DNA of 19,017 bases from Lachnospiraceae bacterium (GTDB lineage Bacteria; Bacillota; Clostridia; Lachnospirales; Lachnospiraceae): positions 1 to 19,017 of the forward strand of contig CAAFNG010000211.1 of NCBI GenBank assembly GCA_900764225.1, written 5' to 3'. Numbering within the stretch: the first letter of the stretch is position 1; each line of letters starts with the position of its first letter. The notes below the pieces were generated by a model. The model saw nothing but the letters and a program-made list of their open reading frames with translations, searched no databases and was not told the origin of the DNA. Positions 1-8,459 of this stretch are shown piece by piece. Made by a program: the position numbers and the translations under genes.

Positions 1-195
1 ATCAAATATAATCTTCACCACAAGCAGTCCATTAATCACATGAACAAATGTAACATACTGCTCCCAGCTCACCGGATGAACATAAGTTAATATTCTGCCG
101 TTTCTAACCATTGTAAAAGTTATAATATATACACATAAGCATGCAAGATACAGTATCTCTTTCCAGTCAATATCCTGTTGTGTTTTTCCTTTCAT
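1..195 (-). CDS. Partial multi-pass membrane protein of the polysaccharide operon (N-terminal 65 residues)
   Basis: An open frame reads from an ATG at 195 off the left edge of the window without a stop, giving 65 residues beginning MKGKTQQDIDWKEILYLACL. A GTGAGGA-type ribosome binding site lies just upstream. After a short charged cytoplasmic start there are two hydrophobic stretches (about residues 13-30 and 48-64), so this is the N-terminus of an integral membrane protein. It lies 56 bp behind the flippase gene and in the same direction, so it belongs to the same operon. Its beginning (short basic lead, first helix, polar loop with a Trp, second helix) resembles the starts of the two Wzy-like proteins encoded at 1779-4223. 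It may therefore be a third polymerase/ligase-like protein, but that is an inference from too short a fragment; an acyltransferase or another membrane protein is also possible. Confidence 0.7.
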   Translation of the reverse strand, partial: MKGKTQQDIDWKEILYLACLCVYIITFTMVRNGRILTYVHPVSWEQYVTFVHVINGLLVVKIIFD

Positions 196-251
196 TTTTT
201 TCCTCACTTCTCGTTCTTTTCACCTGCAGCATTCCAGGCAGCGAATTATGT

Positions 252-1724
252 TTAATGTTTCTTTTTCAGAATTTTATTTACATAGCCTTTTCCGGTATTT
301 AAATATTCACATACCACGGATTCTTTCAGAATAAGAAGAATGATTCCATATACCATAAAGAATACAATTCCTCCCAAAAGCAGCATAAAGAATGTAGAAA
401 GACTGCTTCTTCGAACTGCTGTTGCAGCTATTGCCGATAAAACAACCGCTACTATAATCTTCCAGATCTGAACACCTCCGAAAAGTTTTCCCAGATCCTT
501 CCGTAAAACCCACATCTGATACATCAGAACCACAAGTTCCGCCGATACCGTACCAATGGCAGCTCCGGAAGCCCCAAGTCTCGGGATCAGGATTCCATTA
601 ATGATAAGGTTCACTGTTGCTCCTGCAATTTCTGAATACAGTACATATTTCTCTTTCCCCATAGGAATCAGAATCTGTATTCCCGTAATATTGCTGAGTC
701 CGATCAACAGCAGAGTCGGCATAATGATCTCCATTGGAACAATTGCTCTTTCAAAAAGTTTTCCGGATACCAGATAAATGGTTGGCTGTGCAAAAATTAT
801 AAAAAACAGAGCAAGCGAACCTCCGGCTATGATTTCAAAAGCTGCAGCTTTTTTTGCCAGTTTCCAGAATTCTTCCCTGTTTCCCTTTTCCCAGTGATAA
901 GAAACTCTCGGAAGTAATACCGTTCCCAGCGATGTTACTACACTGACAAGAATGTTCTTGATCTTTACAGCAGCATCATAACATCCATTCTCTTCTGCGC
1001 CCTTGATAAATCCAAGCATTACACTGTCCATATTGGTATAGATCGTTGTTGCAACTGACATTCCGAAAAATATAAAAATCGGTTTCAGATGCTGCCGGAA
1101 ATGATAGTCTCCTACAGGATGAGTCGAAATCATTTTGTGAAGATTAATAAAGTTCATGGCATTGGAGCCGACCAGTGCAAGAACTGTAAGGAAACCATAG
1201 ATCACATAATCATCACTGTTATGTATAAATATAAAAATACATAAAAAGGCAATAAATTTAAAAATAATGGAACGAACTGTAATATAGGTATACTGTTCCA
1301 GCCCCTTATACAGCCACTCCACACCAAGTGTATTGAAAAATATCAGAATACCCATGACAAGAAATAATGTTTTTTCCTGCCGGAGTTTTGCATTAAAAAA
1401 TACTGCCGCAAAAAATGCCGCATATGACAGGAAACAGGTGATCATATTAATGATCAGAATTTCCTGAACTGTACGGCTCAGTTTTTCTTTATCATCTCTT
1501 ACTTTCGCACATACACGTATTCCATAGGTAGGGATACCAAGCTGTGCAAACATGGTAAAGTACGTAATTACCGCATTCGCAAAGCTTACCATTCCCATTC
1601 CATACGGTTTCAGGATTCTGGAAGCATATGGATATGTAATAAGCGGAAACAGGATATTACTTCCTGTAAGAATTACATTCATTATAAAATTGTATGTCAC
1701 AGACCTGTTTTCATTTTTTTTCAC
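252..1724 (-). CDS. Polysaccharide flippase (Wzx/RfbX family, MOP superfamily)
   Basis: This 490-residue protein is a multi-pass membrane protein with about 12-14 hydrophobic segments. Its opening (NFIMNVILTGSNILFPLITY at about residues 12-31, then YASRILKPYGMGMVSFANAV) is the typical start of the RfbX/Wzx family, which moves undecaprenyl-diphosphate-linked repeat units across the cytoplasmic membrane. The length is normal for the family. Translation starts with GTG at 1724; AGAGGA stands about 7 nt before it, and the ATG ten bases further in is out of frame. It follows the two Wzy-like genes with a gap of 54 bp and precedes another membrane protein gene. The substrate is not deducible, but is presumably the oligosaccharide built by the four glycosyltransferases of the operon. 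Confidence 0.93.
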   Translation of the reverse strand: MKKNENRSVTYNFIMNVILTGSNILFPLITYPYASRILKPYGMGMVSFANAVITYFTMFAQLGIPTYGIRVCAKVRDDKEKLSRTVQEILIINMITCFLSYAAFFAAVFFNAKLRQEKTLFLVMGILIFFNTLGVEWLYKGLEQYTYITVRSIIFKFIAFLCIFIFIHNSDDYVIYGFLTVLALVGSNAMNFINLHKMISTHPVGDYHFRQHLKPIFIFFGMSVATTIYTNMDSVMLGFIKGAEENGCYDAAVKIKNILVSVVTSLGTVLLPRVSYHWEKGNREEFWKLAKKAAAFEIIAGGSLALFFIIFAQPTIYLVSGKLFERAIVPMEIIMPTLLLIGLSNITGIQILIPMGKEKYVLYSEIAGATVNLIINGILIPRLGASGAAIGTVSAELVVLMYQMWVLRKDLGKLFGGVQIWKIIVAVVLSAIAATAVRRSSLSTFFMLLLGGIVFFMVYGIILLILKESVVCEYLNTGKGYVNKILKKKH

Positions 1725-1778
1725 TATCTGTTCCTCTTTTTTCCTTTATATGATTTTTCTCCCATAAATCCTTTTCCC

Positions 1779-2978
1779 TTATAAATATGTTTTTTTATCA
1801 GTTGAAGCTATCCCCGCCAGTGTAAGCAGCCAGAACGGATGATATGAAATTTCAAGCAGATGCTGTTCCATAATGCAGCACAGAAAAACTACTGCAAGTA
1901 TAAACATCCGCTCAGACATTCCCGCTTTCATCAGCCGGAACAAAATCCAGACAGATAAGATTATAAGTATTCCCAGTACCAGAATACCGTACTGAAAAAG
2001 TATGTTAATATAAGAACAGTCCAGAAAGAAATATTCCACTCCTTCTTTCTGATGAACAGCTCCTCCATATCCGTTCATGAGCACTTCCTGTCCCAGCAGC
2101 GGAATTGAATAACGTTCAAAGCCTTTATGTCCCTGCGAAAATCTGTTAGTCAATATTTTATTGATCCATCTCATCCAGCCACATTCCGGCCTGTAAAACA
2201 GCGCCAGCAGTATGGAACTGACGCTGCACAACGGCATAACAAAACACATTATACTCTGTATTTTTTTGTTTTCTTTAAGAATTTCTTTTTTCTTCAGCAG
2301 GAAGAACAATGCAAAAATCCAAAGTCCTGTTGCACTGGTTCTTGCTCCGCAGAAATACAGACAGAATATTCCAAGTCCTGCTACAAGTGCAAGATCTCTG
2401 TACCGGATCTTTCGGATTCGCAGCCACAGATAACAGGCAGCCGTAAAAAATACATGTGCTGAAAAATCCGTAGGATAAATACTTCCAAAAGATATTCTTG
2501 CAATATTTCCCCGTTGTTTCTGGATATAGATCAGATTTTCAATCTGTCCTGTCAGCGCTGCAATCATTGTAATAATCAGGCATCCTGTTGATACCCACAA
2601 AAATACTCTGACCAGCTTGTCCTCATCTACATCTCTGGCTCCAATGATCAGAACCACCAGATCCAGTATATATCTTCTCATATAATGATGCCAGCAGAGG
2701 ATCAGCACTCCGGCTGCAATTCCTGCAATCAGAATCTCATATAATTTCCAGGACCGGCCACATGCAATTTTTGCAAATACGACCAGTATCCCGAAAATCA
2801 GTACCAGATCCAGCTGTGTATCGCTCCATCCGAAAGAAAACATTGTCGTATCTTTAAAAGCCATCATCGTGATCAGACCAAAATAAATCAGATACAGATT
2901 TTCGAAAATATTCTGTTTGTTGTTATCTGCTTTGCAGTATATATTTGTTATCGTCTTCTGAATTTTCTGACCTAGCAT
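1779..2978 (-). CDS. Wzy-like O-antigen/polysaccharide polymerase or ligase
   Basis: This 399-residue protein has about ten hydrophobic segments and one longer outside loop near residues 263-318, the layout of Wzy/WaaL proteins, which polymerise or transfer lipid-linked repeat units on the outer face of the membrane. It shares local patterns with its upstream neighbour: SFGSIYPTDFSAHVFF (163-178) against LGFDYPSTVMSYLFF, GARTS (211-215) against LTDSRFG, and FLDCSYINILFQYG (318-331) against FVDNSYAKILLDQG. The two are thus paralogues in tandem. It starts with ATG 3 bp after the stop of the upstream gene, with AAGGA inside that gene's last codons as ribosome binding site. Whether it polymerises or ligates cannot be told from sequence. 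Confidence 0.85.
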   Translation of the reverse strand: MLGQKIQKTITNIYCKADNNKQNIFENLYLIYFGLITMMAFKDTTMFSFGWSDTQLDLVLIFGILVVFAKIACGRSWKLYEILIAGIAAGVLILCWHHYMRRYILDLVVLIIGARDVDEDKLVRVFLWVSTGCLIITMIAALTGQIENLIYIQKQRGNIARISFGSIYPTDFSAHVFFTAACYLWLRIRKIRYRDLALVAGLGIFCLYFCGARTSATGLWIFALFFLLKKKEILKENKKIQSIMCFVMPLCSVSSILLALFYRPECGWMRWINKILTNRFSQGHKGFERYSIPLLGQEVLMNGYGGAVHQKEGVEYFFLDCSYINILFQYGILVLGILIILSVWILFRLMKAGMSERMFILAVVFLCCIMEQHLLEISYHPFWLLTLAGIASTDKKTYL

Positions 2979-2981
2979 CTT

Positions 2982-4223
2982 TTATTCCTTATTTATCATC
3001 TTGTACCATTCCGTAAACTTTCCATCTTTCTCTTCAAGAAAAGTTCCTCTGATAAACGGTGCCGCCGCAAACAGAAACGGATTTACATAAATATGCAACA
3101 GGCGTGGTTCCACAAAGGAATATAGCAGTACAAATAAAACCAGTACAATTCTTCCGTCATGGTACTGTTTTCGAATTATTTTGTTCATAATAATCAATAT
3201 GACAAGCACCAGAATAAATATCAGAAGTCCCTGATCCAGAAGGATTTTGGCATAGGAATTATCTACAAAATTATAACTTTTCAACAGACTGTCTGTGTTA
3301 TCAGATCCTCCAAAGCCAATCCAGTCTATATGCTTTCCAAACAAATGGACTCCGTAATTCCGAAAACCAGCTACCATATACTGAATTCGTTTGCTGAGAA
3401 ACCGGTCAAAAAGTTTTCCAAGTCCGGTTGGATAAATAATACACATTATCAATGTCACAACAGAAAGAAGAACACCGGCATAGTCCGTGATAAATCTCAC
3501 TCTTCTGTTTTTAAAGATATCTTCTACTATGAAGTTTTTCTGTACCAGTCCCCAGAGATAAACACCTGCAACCAATACTGCTATGAGCAAAAATCCGAAT
3601 CTGGAATCCGTAAGTTTAAAAAGAATCAGATTCAGAAGTTCGATCGTTATCACCTCAATAAGCGTAAGTTTCATTTCCGTGATCCAGCAGTACAACACAA
3701 CTGCAAAGAACAGATATGACATCACCGTACTGGGGTAATCAAAACCAAGCGCATGACGTGTAAGAACATCCTGTCTCTTAAACATCATATCTTCAATAGT
3801 TCCATATCCGCTCAGTCCCGTAATTATAAGCAATACTGTGGAGATCATAAAAAATATGGTTTTTACGATCTGATCCAGATCTATATTTTCTGCAGCCATT
3901 GTAAAAACGACACAGGCAAGAAAAGAGCGGTCTCCGGAAATAAGTGCACTGATTCCGGTCACAGCCAGAATCGCCAGACACCATACGCTCTTTCTGACAT
4001 TCACAAGTTCCAGTGGAAATCTCTTTCGTTTATTCCATGTAACATGTTCATCCACAATCAGGATAAGCCCGAAATAAAAAGCAAGATAACGCAGATAAAC
4101 AAACAGATCATTCCAGTACGAGGTTTCTACCAGTAATGTAGTCTGCAGAATTGTCGGAACACAATACAGAAAAAGTCCTGCGAAAAATACTTTCTTTCTT
4201 AATTTTATTCTGTTATCATTCAT
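2982..4223 (-). CDS. Wzy-like O-antigen/polysaccharide polymerase or ligase (second copy)
   Basis: This 413-residue integral membrane protein has about ten to eleven hydrophobic segments and a periplasm-equivalent loop near residues 265-320 that ends in FVDNSYAKILLDQG (319-332). It is a diverged paralogue of the protein encoded immediately downstream (shared motifs given there). An Arg in LTDSRFG (204-210), at the start of a membrane segment, matches the Arg of GARTS in the neighbour and may be functional, as Arg residues are in studied Wzy proteins. Its ATG overlaps the last 8 bp of the Gtf3-like gene (ATGAATGA), suggesting translational coupling. The role is inferred from topology and context; primary sequence of Wzy proteins is poorly conserved. 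Confidence 0.85.
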   Translation of the reverse strand: MNDNRIKLRKKVFFAGLFLYCVPTILQTTLLVETSYWNDLFVYLRYLAFYFGLILIVDEHVTWNKRKRFPLELVNVRKSVWCLAILAVTGISALISGDRSFLACVVFTMAAENIDLDQIVKTIFFMISTVLLIITGLSGYGTIEDMMFKRQDVLTRHALGFDYPSTVMSYLFFAVVLYCWITEMKLTLIEVITIELLNLILFKLTDSRFGFLLIAVLVAGVYLWGLVQKNFIVEDIFKNRRVRFITDYAGVLLSVVTLIMCIIYPTGLGKLFDRFLSKRIQYMVAGFRNYGVHLFGKHIDWIGFGGSDNTDSLLKSYNFVDNSYAKILLDQGLLIFILVLVILIIMNKIIRKQYHDGRIVLVLFVLLYSFVEPRLLHIYVNPFLFAAAPFIRGTFLEEKDGKFTEWYKMINKE

Positions 4224-5253
4224 TGCTCTCTATCTCATCTGTTATTTTCTTCAGGGAGCTTCCCTCTCTGAGCTGCTGTCCTTTTTTCTGAACATTATCC
4301 AGCATCTCTTTATATTCCTTATCTGTCATCCTATTTATGATATCCGGGATTTCTTCCAGGCTTCTTACTGTGATACCCAGATTCTGTTCCTGTATCCACG
4401 GCGCGATCGCTGCCTGATTCCATACGATCACAGGCATTCCGCTTGCCAGATACAATGATGCTTTATGGGGATTATTAAATTTCAGATATCCTCCGAAAGT
4501 ACCCTCACATTCATAAATACTGCCGCCGTCCCAGACAAGGCCCCATCCTTCTTTTAATACGGAGGGAAGCTGTTCCGGTGCATACTGTCCTTCATAGATC
4601 ACCTGTGGATTTTTTTCTGTTTCCTGGTAGTTTGGACCATACAGATGATATTCCAGGTCTCCCGGGATTTTTTTCAGATCATTTAAAAATCCGCATTTCT
4701 CCGGTTTCAGATTTCCGGCGATCGCAATTTCACGACGATTCCTGTCCCCTGCCGGTTTAAATCCCGGTATCAGGTAATCAAACAGTCCCAGTATATGTAT
4801 CTTCTGAAAATGATATCCTTTTTCCAGAAGGTACTGTTTCATCTTTTCATTGTGAACGATCACCTCATCCGCAAGCTCCAGAAATTTTCTTTCGGAAGCA
4901 AAAACAAGTCCTCGAAGACTTTCCAGGTCATGAATCAGAAGAATGATCCTTGTATTCTTTTTTTTCATTTTCTGTACAAAAGGAACTGCCAGCTGGCTTA
5001 CCTTGGGATACATGGCCAGAGGATACTGTATGATAATCCGGTTTCCGCTGCCTGCTGTTTTGCTGACACGCTGCCAGTCACTTATGGTTACTGCTGACAT
5101 TTTTATTTTATCCAGCGTTCCTTTTTCTTCACTGTGATGTACGCAGACCGGTATATATCCACAGTTTTCCAGAATTTCTGCCACATCATTTCTGGCCTTG
5201 GAACCAGCATGATTTTCCCGGCTGTTTTTCTCAACAACACAGAAGTTTTTCAA
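4216..5253 (-). CDS. Gtf3/galactofuranosyltransferase-like glycosyltransferase
   Basis: This 345-residue cytoplasmic protein resembles the family that contains streptococcal Gtf3 and beta-1,6-galactofuranosyltransferases (GT-B fold). Visible marks are an N-terminal domain with IIQYP (74-78) and LIHDLESLR (106-114), then a C-terminal domain with IAGNL (178-182), YHLYGPNYQ (202-210), GLVWDG (238-243) and NNPHKASLYLASGMPVIVW (260-278), the nucleotide-sugar-binding part. It would add one sugar to the growing lipid-linked repeat; donor and acceptor are unknown. The start is TTG at 5253, supported by GGAGGT at 5262-5267, and lies inside the end of the GT4 gene (23-bp overlap). The next gene overlaps its stop by 8 bp. 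Such overlaps point to coupled translation. Confidence 0.85.
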   Translation of the reverse strand: MKNFCVVEKNSRENHAGSKARNDVAEILENCGYIPVCVHHSEEKGTLDKIKMSAVTISDWQRVSKTAGSGNRIIIQYPLAMYPKVSQLAVPFVQKMKKKNTRIILLIHDLESLRGLVFASERKFLELADEVIVHNEKMKQYLLEKGYHFQKIHILGLFDYLIPGFKPAGDRNRREIAIAGNLKPEKCGFLNDLKKIPGDLEYHLYGPNYQETEKNPQVIYEGQYAPEQLPSVLKEGWGLVWDGGSIYECEGTFGGYLKFNNPHKASLYLASGMPVIVWNQAAIAPWIQEQNLGITVRSLEEIPDIINRMTDKEYKEMLDNVQKKGQQLREGSSLKKITDEIESNE

Positions 5254-6340
5254 TTTTCTTTACCTCCGTATGAATATCATATCCACCGTCTACAAAGTTC
5301 TGTTGTATAACTGCCTGTTCTTCTCTTTTGGCATTCTCTGCCATTTTAAGAAGTTCATCTACCCATTTTTCCATGGGTTCTTCCAGAGAAAGACGTCTGC
5401 AGTTTCCGTTAAGTACACATGCTTCCGGTACAGCCTGCTCGGATGTAAGTATAGGAAGCCCGTTCGCCTGCGCCTCCAGTGCTGCAATCGGTGCGCCCTC
5501 AAATCTTGACGGAAAGACAAAAAGATCAAATGCACTGAGCCACTGGCAAATATCCTTCTGCACCCCTGCCCAGTATATATATTTCTCTATTCCAAGCTCT
5601 GCTGCAAGTTTTTTCAGTTTCTCCTCATCTTCACCCTGTCCCACAAGTACAAGACGGGCTTCCGGCATCTTTTTTACTGCCTGTGCAAAAATTTTCAGTA
5701 AAAATTCCTGATTTTTCTGGAAATGCAGTCTTCCAACATTTCCCATAATATATGCATCCTGAAGTCCCAGTTTTTCTCTCAGCTGCAGACTTTTTTCAGG
5801 ATCATAGGCCATCCGCTCTGTTGAGATTGCATTATGAATGACCTTCGCTTTATCCTTCAAAGAATCCCTGTAAAACCAGCTGACTGCTGCTTCTGAGCAG
5901 GCCCAGAAATCTGTAGCATATTTCTGGATCACAAAACGATTCAGCTGATGCAGTTCTCCCCGTAACCAGGAATCCATATTTTTTGAATTATGGCTGTGAA
6001 TGATTCTTTTGGGAATTCCGTATTTTTTGGCATATTTCAGATAATCAATATTAGCCAGACTGCATACGTTAACCCATATGCACTCGTATTCTTTTCCGTG
6101 TTTGCTGAAAAATGTCTGAATTTCCTGCTTGTATTTTTTGTAATTTTTACTTCTGGCTATGAAATGAATCATCTTGCAGCCTCTCTCTGCAAGCTTATCC
6201 TCATATGCTATTTTTTCGTAAGAATTACACAAAAAATCGAACTGGAACTCCCCCGGATCTATCTCAGATATATAGTTATACAGAAAACTCTCCACTCCTC
6301 CGGGGTTTTCTGTCATTCCAAATACCAGTATCTTATGCAT
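5231..6340 (-). CDS. Glycosyltransferase family 4 (GT-B)
   Basis: This 369-residue protein is a retaining GT4 enzyme. The N-terminal domain opens with ILVFGMTENPGGVESFLYNY (4-23), the glycine-rich acceptor-side loop of the family. The C-terminal domain has NVGRLHFQKNQEFL (201-214), LVLVGQGED (230-238) and FPSRFEGAPIAALEAQANGLP (starting at 276), whose Glu281 and Glu289 form the EX7E signature that holds the nucleotide-sugar. It resembles EpsF/EpsD-type transferases of exopolysaccharide operons. GAGGAG stands 8 nt before the ATG. The gene begins 12 bp after the GT2 gene and its end overlaps the next gene by 23 bp. The sugar transferred cannot be read from the sequence. Confidence 0.93.
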   Translation of the reverse strand: MHKILVFGMTENPGGVESFLYNYISEIDPGEFQFDFLCNSYEKIAYEDKLAERGCKMIHFIARSKNYKKYKQEIQTFFSKHGKEYECIWVNVCSLANIDYLKYAKKYGIPKRIIHSHNSKNMDSWLRGELHQLNRFVIQKYATDFWACSEAAVSWFYRDSLKDKAKVIHNAISTERMAYDPEKSLQLREKLGLQDAYIMGNVGRLHFQKNQEFLLKIFAQAVKKMPEARLVLVGQGEDEEKLKKLAAELGIEKYIYWAGVQKDICQWLSAFDLFVFPSRFEGAPIAALEAQANGLPILTSEQAVPEACVLNGNCRRLSLEEPMEKWVDELLKMAENAKREEQAVIQQNFVDGGYDIHTEVKKIEKLLCC

Positions 6341-6352
6341 ATTTCTGTCTCC

Positions 6353-7387
6353 TCATGTTTCACGCTGTCTGTGCCTGATCTTCGCGATCATTTCTACGAC
6401 TCTGTATAAATGAAGCCGGATACAGACCAGAGTTACCTTTCTTGTCATTGAAAAATTCTCGAGATGGATATTTTTCAACGCTTCTTTAAATATCTTCTGT
6501 CGGGTAATCTTCTGAAAATTGTGTATACGCTTCTTTCCCTTAGAAGGATTCTCCGGATGAAACGAAAAATTTACCGCAATTAAAAGGAGATGATACAAAA
6601 CACAGCTGTCATACTCATCCTGCAGCTGTGTCATAGCATTCTCTCTTTTCAGATCATCTCTGATTTTTTGCATTCCATTGATATAGCGGTCGGCGTAATC
6701 CTGTCGGAAACTGTGAACTGCCGACTGTGGATTGTAGCAGTAGTAGTAGCTGTTATAAGGCACATTAAAAACTTTCGGTTTTTTTAATGCCAGTTTCAGA
6801 ACAAACTCTGCATCTTCTGCCGCTGACAGCTCTGTATCAAAGCAGACTCCTGATCTGCTGAGCCATTCTCTTCTGTAAAGCTTTGACCATACAAATCCTG
6901 CTCCTGACTGCGGTTTCAGAATATCTCTCTGAAAGCTGTCCAGATTGATAAAATCCATTTCTTTTTTGTAGTAATGACGGCTGCATTCATTTCCGGTCAT
7001 CATGGAATAGTCCATAATGACCAGATCCATTTCTTCTCCTTTTAATCCGGGAGCAATTTTTTCGAAGGCATCCCCACAGATGTAATCATCTGCGTCCATA
7101 AAAAAAATCCATGTTCCACATGAATGACTGATCCCATAATTTCGTGCAGCAGAAACTCCTTCATGTTTTTTCACATGAAAAAAGACCGGAAAATCCGCTT
7201 CTTCTGCGAATTTTCGGACTGCCGGACCTGAACAGACAGTCTGATCCTCTCCATCTGCTACCAGGAGCACTTCCCGGGAAAGTCCCCGGATGCTCTTTAT
7301 ACTTTGCAGGCAGCGAAGCAAAAGTTCTTCCGGGACATGATATACCGGAATAACAATGCTGATGTCTATATCAGAAACTTGCACCAT
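6353..7387 (-). CDS. Glycosyltransferase family 2 (GT-A)
   Basis: This 344-residue protein is an inverting GT2 enzyme. It opens with ISIVIPVYHVPEELLLRCLQ (9-28), continues with HEGVSAARNYGI (75-86), and has MDADDYICGD (97-106) with the DXD-type metal and nucleotide-sugar site. A later acidic ED motif (SAAEDAEF, near residue 193) fits the catalytic base region. No membrane segment is present, so it acts on the cytoplasmic face. AGGAGA precedes the ATG by 5 nt. It overlaps the end of the DUF4422 gene by 17 bp and is 12 bp from the GT4 gene, so the three are expressed together. The C-terminal hundred residues are rich in basic residues, which may attach it to the membrane (inference). Confidence 0.93.
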   Translation of the reverse strand: MVQVSDIDISIVIPVYHVPEELLLRCLQSIKSIRGLSREVLLVADGEDQTVCSGPAVRKFAEEADFPVFFHVKKHEGVSAARNYGISHSCGTWIFFMDADDYICGDAFEKIAPGLKGEEMDLVIMDYSMMTGNECSRHYYKKEMDFINLDSFQRDILKPQSGAGFVWSKLYRREWLSRSGVCFDTELSAAEDAEFVLKLALKKPKVFNVPYNSYYYCYNPQSAVHSFRQDYADRYINGMQKIRDDLKRENAMTQLQDEYDSCVLYHLLLIAVNFSFHPENPSKGKKRIHNFQKITRQKIFKEALKNIHLENFSMTRKVTLVCIRLHLYRVVEMIAKIRHRQRET

Positions 7388-8168
7388 ACTTCTCTCCTAA
7401 AAACTTCGCCTTCAGAAAGGCCTTTCCTTTGTGTATCCAGTTTACTTTTTCCATATAAAGAACTGGTACCTCACAGTAATGGATATTGTTTTTCTCAACC
7501 CATACATCCATCAGCAGTTCTCCCACACGTCCGATCAGTCTCGCCTGGAACGGATCGTAAGAACCCGGATCACTTCTCTTTTCCAGCTCCATAAGCAACG
7601 GAAACAGCCATGCACAGTATGCATCACAGATTTCCCGTTTCGCAATGAACATGTTGTACATATGCGCGCTTCTTCTCTTCATGACCTTGTCAAAAACCGG
7701 TACATAAGAGCTTTCTTTTTCCATCAGAATATTTCTCATACATTCAAGATGTTCTGCATAATGCGTATGAGAATAATGCGTATATAATGTTTCAATTATA
7801 TACTGTCTTTTTCGTGGGAGTATCATATCATACTTCTGCAGAAAACGAATTGCTTCTGACTCCCGTAAAATATAATTCATCCGGTTCTTTCCATAACATT
7901 TTTTCAACGTCTTAAAATATCTGCGGTAATGAACCATGCCCACATATTCTGAATCCGTATTTTTCCATAACCAGTATAATCCTGTCAGTTCACAGAAAAA
8001 TGGATTCTTATCTGAAATATTGTCTCCCGTATCATCGCCCACATATTCTTCCAGTTTCTGTTCATGGCAGCTTTTTCCCACATGCAAAGGGAAGTATCCT
8101 GCCTGTGTTGGCATTTGAAATTTTTTGTGAGTTGCTACAGCAATTTTTAACTTATTTTTTTCTTTCAT
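7371..8168 (-). CDS. DUF4422 family glycosyltransferase, first gene of the polysaccharide operon
   Basis: The product (265 residues) is a member of the DUF4422 family, found in capsule and exopolysaccharide clusters and regarded as glycosyltransferases. It shows the family's opening KIAVATHKKFQMP (8-20), the segment FFCELTGLYWLWKN (57-70) and GMVHYRRYF (77-85). I take the ATG at 8168 because AGG stands 4 nt before it and the protein then begins as its relatives do. An in-frame ATG at 8183 would add MWIGK but has no ribosome binding site. It is the first gene after the operon promoter and overlaps the GT2 gene by 17 bp. The sugar is unknown. Confidence 0.85.
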   Translation of the reverse strand: MKEKNKLKIAVATHKKFQMPTQAGYFPLHVGKSCHEQKLEEYVGDDTGDNISDKNPFFCELTGLYWLWKNTDSEYVGMVHYRRYFKTLKKCYGKNRMNYILRESEAIRFLQKYDMILPRKRQYIIETLYTHYSHTHYAEHLECMRNILMEKESSYVPVFDKVMKRRSAHMYNMFIAKREICDAYCAWLFPLLMELEKRSDPGSYDPFQARLIGRVGELLMDVWVEKNNIHYCEVPVLYMEKVNWIHKGKAFLKAKFLGEKYGASF

Positions 8169-8373
8169 TTTTCCTATCCACATTTTGAGTCACAAATAAA
8201 GAAATACCGGTCTTGTCGATCTGCTGATATTTCCATTTCGGACTTTTTATTCTGTACTTATTTTATCGTGTTCCTAGCAGCTAAAACCATGTTGTCATTT
8301 ACATAAAACAATTTACATGACCGAGTAGTTGTTACATTGAGGGACTGTCAGGTCAGCAATCCCACCATATCTT
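8169..8373 (-). promoter_or_regulatory. Long untranslated leader of the polysaccharide operon
   Basis: About 205 nt lie between the predicted transcription start (near 8373) and the first start codon. No convincing peptide gene is seen. The leader has a hairpin near its 5' end (GGGA at 8341-8344 pairing with TCCC at 8360-8363, with inner CTG/CAG pairs). On the plus strand it also has two copies of ATTTACAT (8297-8304 and 8311-8318) plus the related GTTACATT (8331-8338). Long leaders before polysaccharide operons often serve processive antitermination (RfaH, UpxY, LoaP), but no such gene is in the window and the role here is only a suggestion. Confidence 0.4.
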
Positions 8374-8379
8374 ATCAGT

Positions 8380-8408
8380 ATAATATCAGAAAAGCAAGCA
8401 AATGCCAA
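8380..8408 (-). promoter_or_regulatory. Sigma-A-type promoter for the polysaccharide operon
   Basis: On the minus strand TTGGCA (8408-8403) is followed after exactly 17 bp by TATTAT (8385-8380); each box is one base away from consensus. Transcription would start near 8373 and run into the DUF4422 gene. An alternative -10, TATACT, overlaps but would need a 20-bp spacer. It is the only good minus-strand promoter I found ahead of the operon. Confidence 0.6.
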
Positions 8409-8425
8409 GGGCAATACTGCCTGTA

Positions 8426-8447
8426 AAAAGAATAATTATGAAATTCT
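8426..8447 (-). terminator. Weak terminator behind the RpiR regulator gene
   Basis: Reading the minus strand after the regulator's stop codon, AAGAAT and ATTCTT can form a 6-bp AT-only stem, followed directly by a run of T (8430-8426). The stem is weak, so read-through from the regulator gene into the polysaccharide operon is possible. The operon promoter lies 18 bp further on. Confidence 0.35.
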
Positions 8448-8459
8448 TCCCACTTTCTG

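Noticed and set aside
3159..3719. 186-codon plus-strand frame opposite a Wzy-like gene
   Set aside because: Composition is full of Lys, Asn, His and Gln as expected from reading an AT-rich membrane protein gene backwards; no domain.
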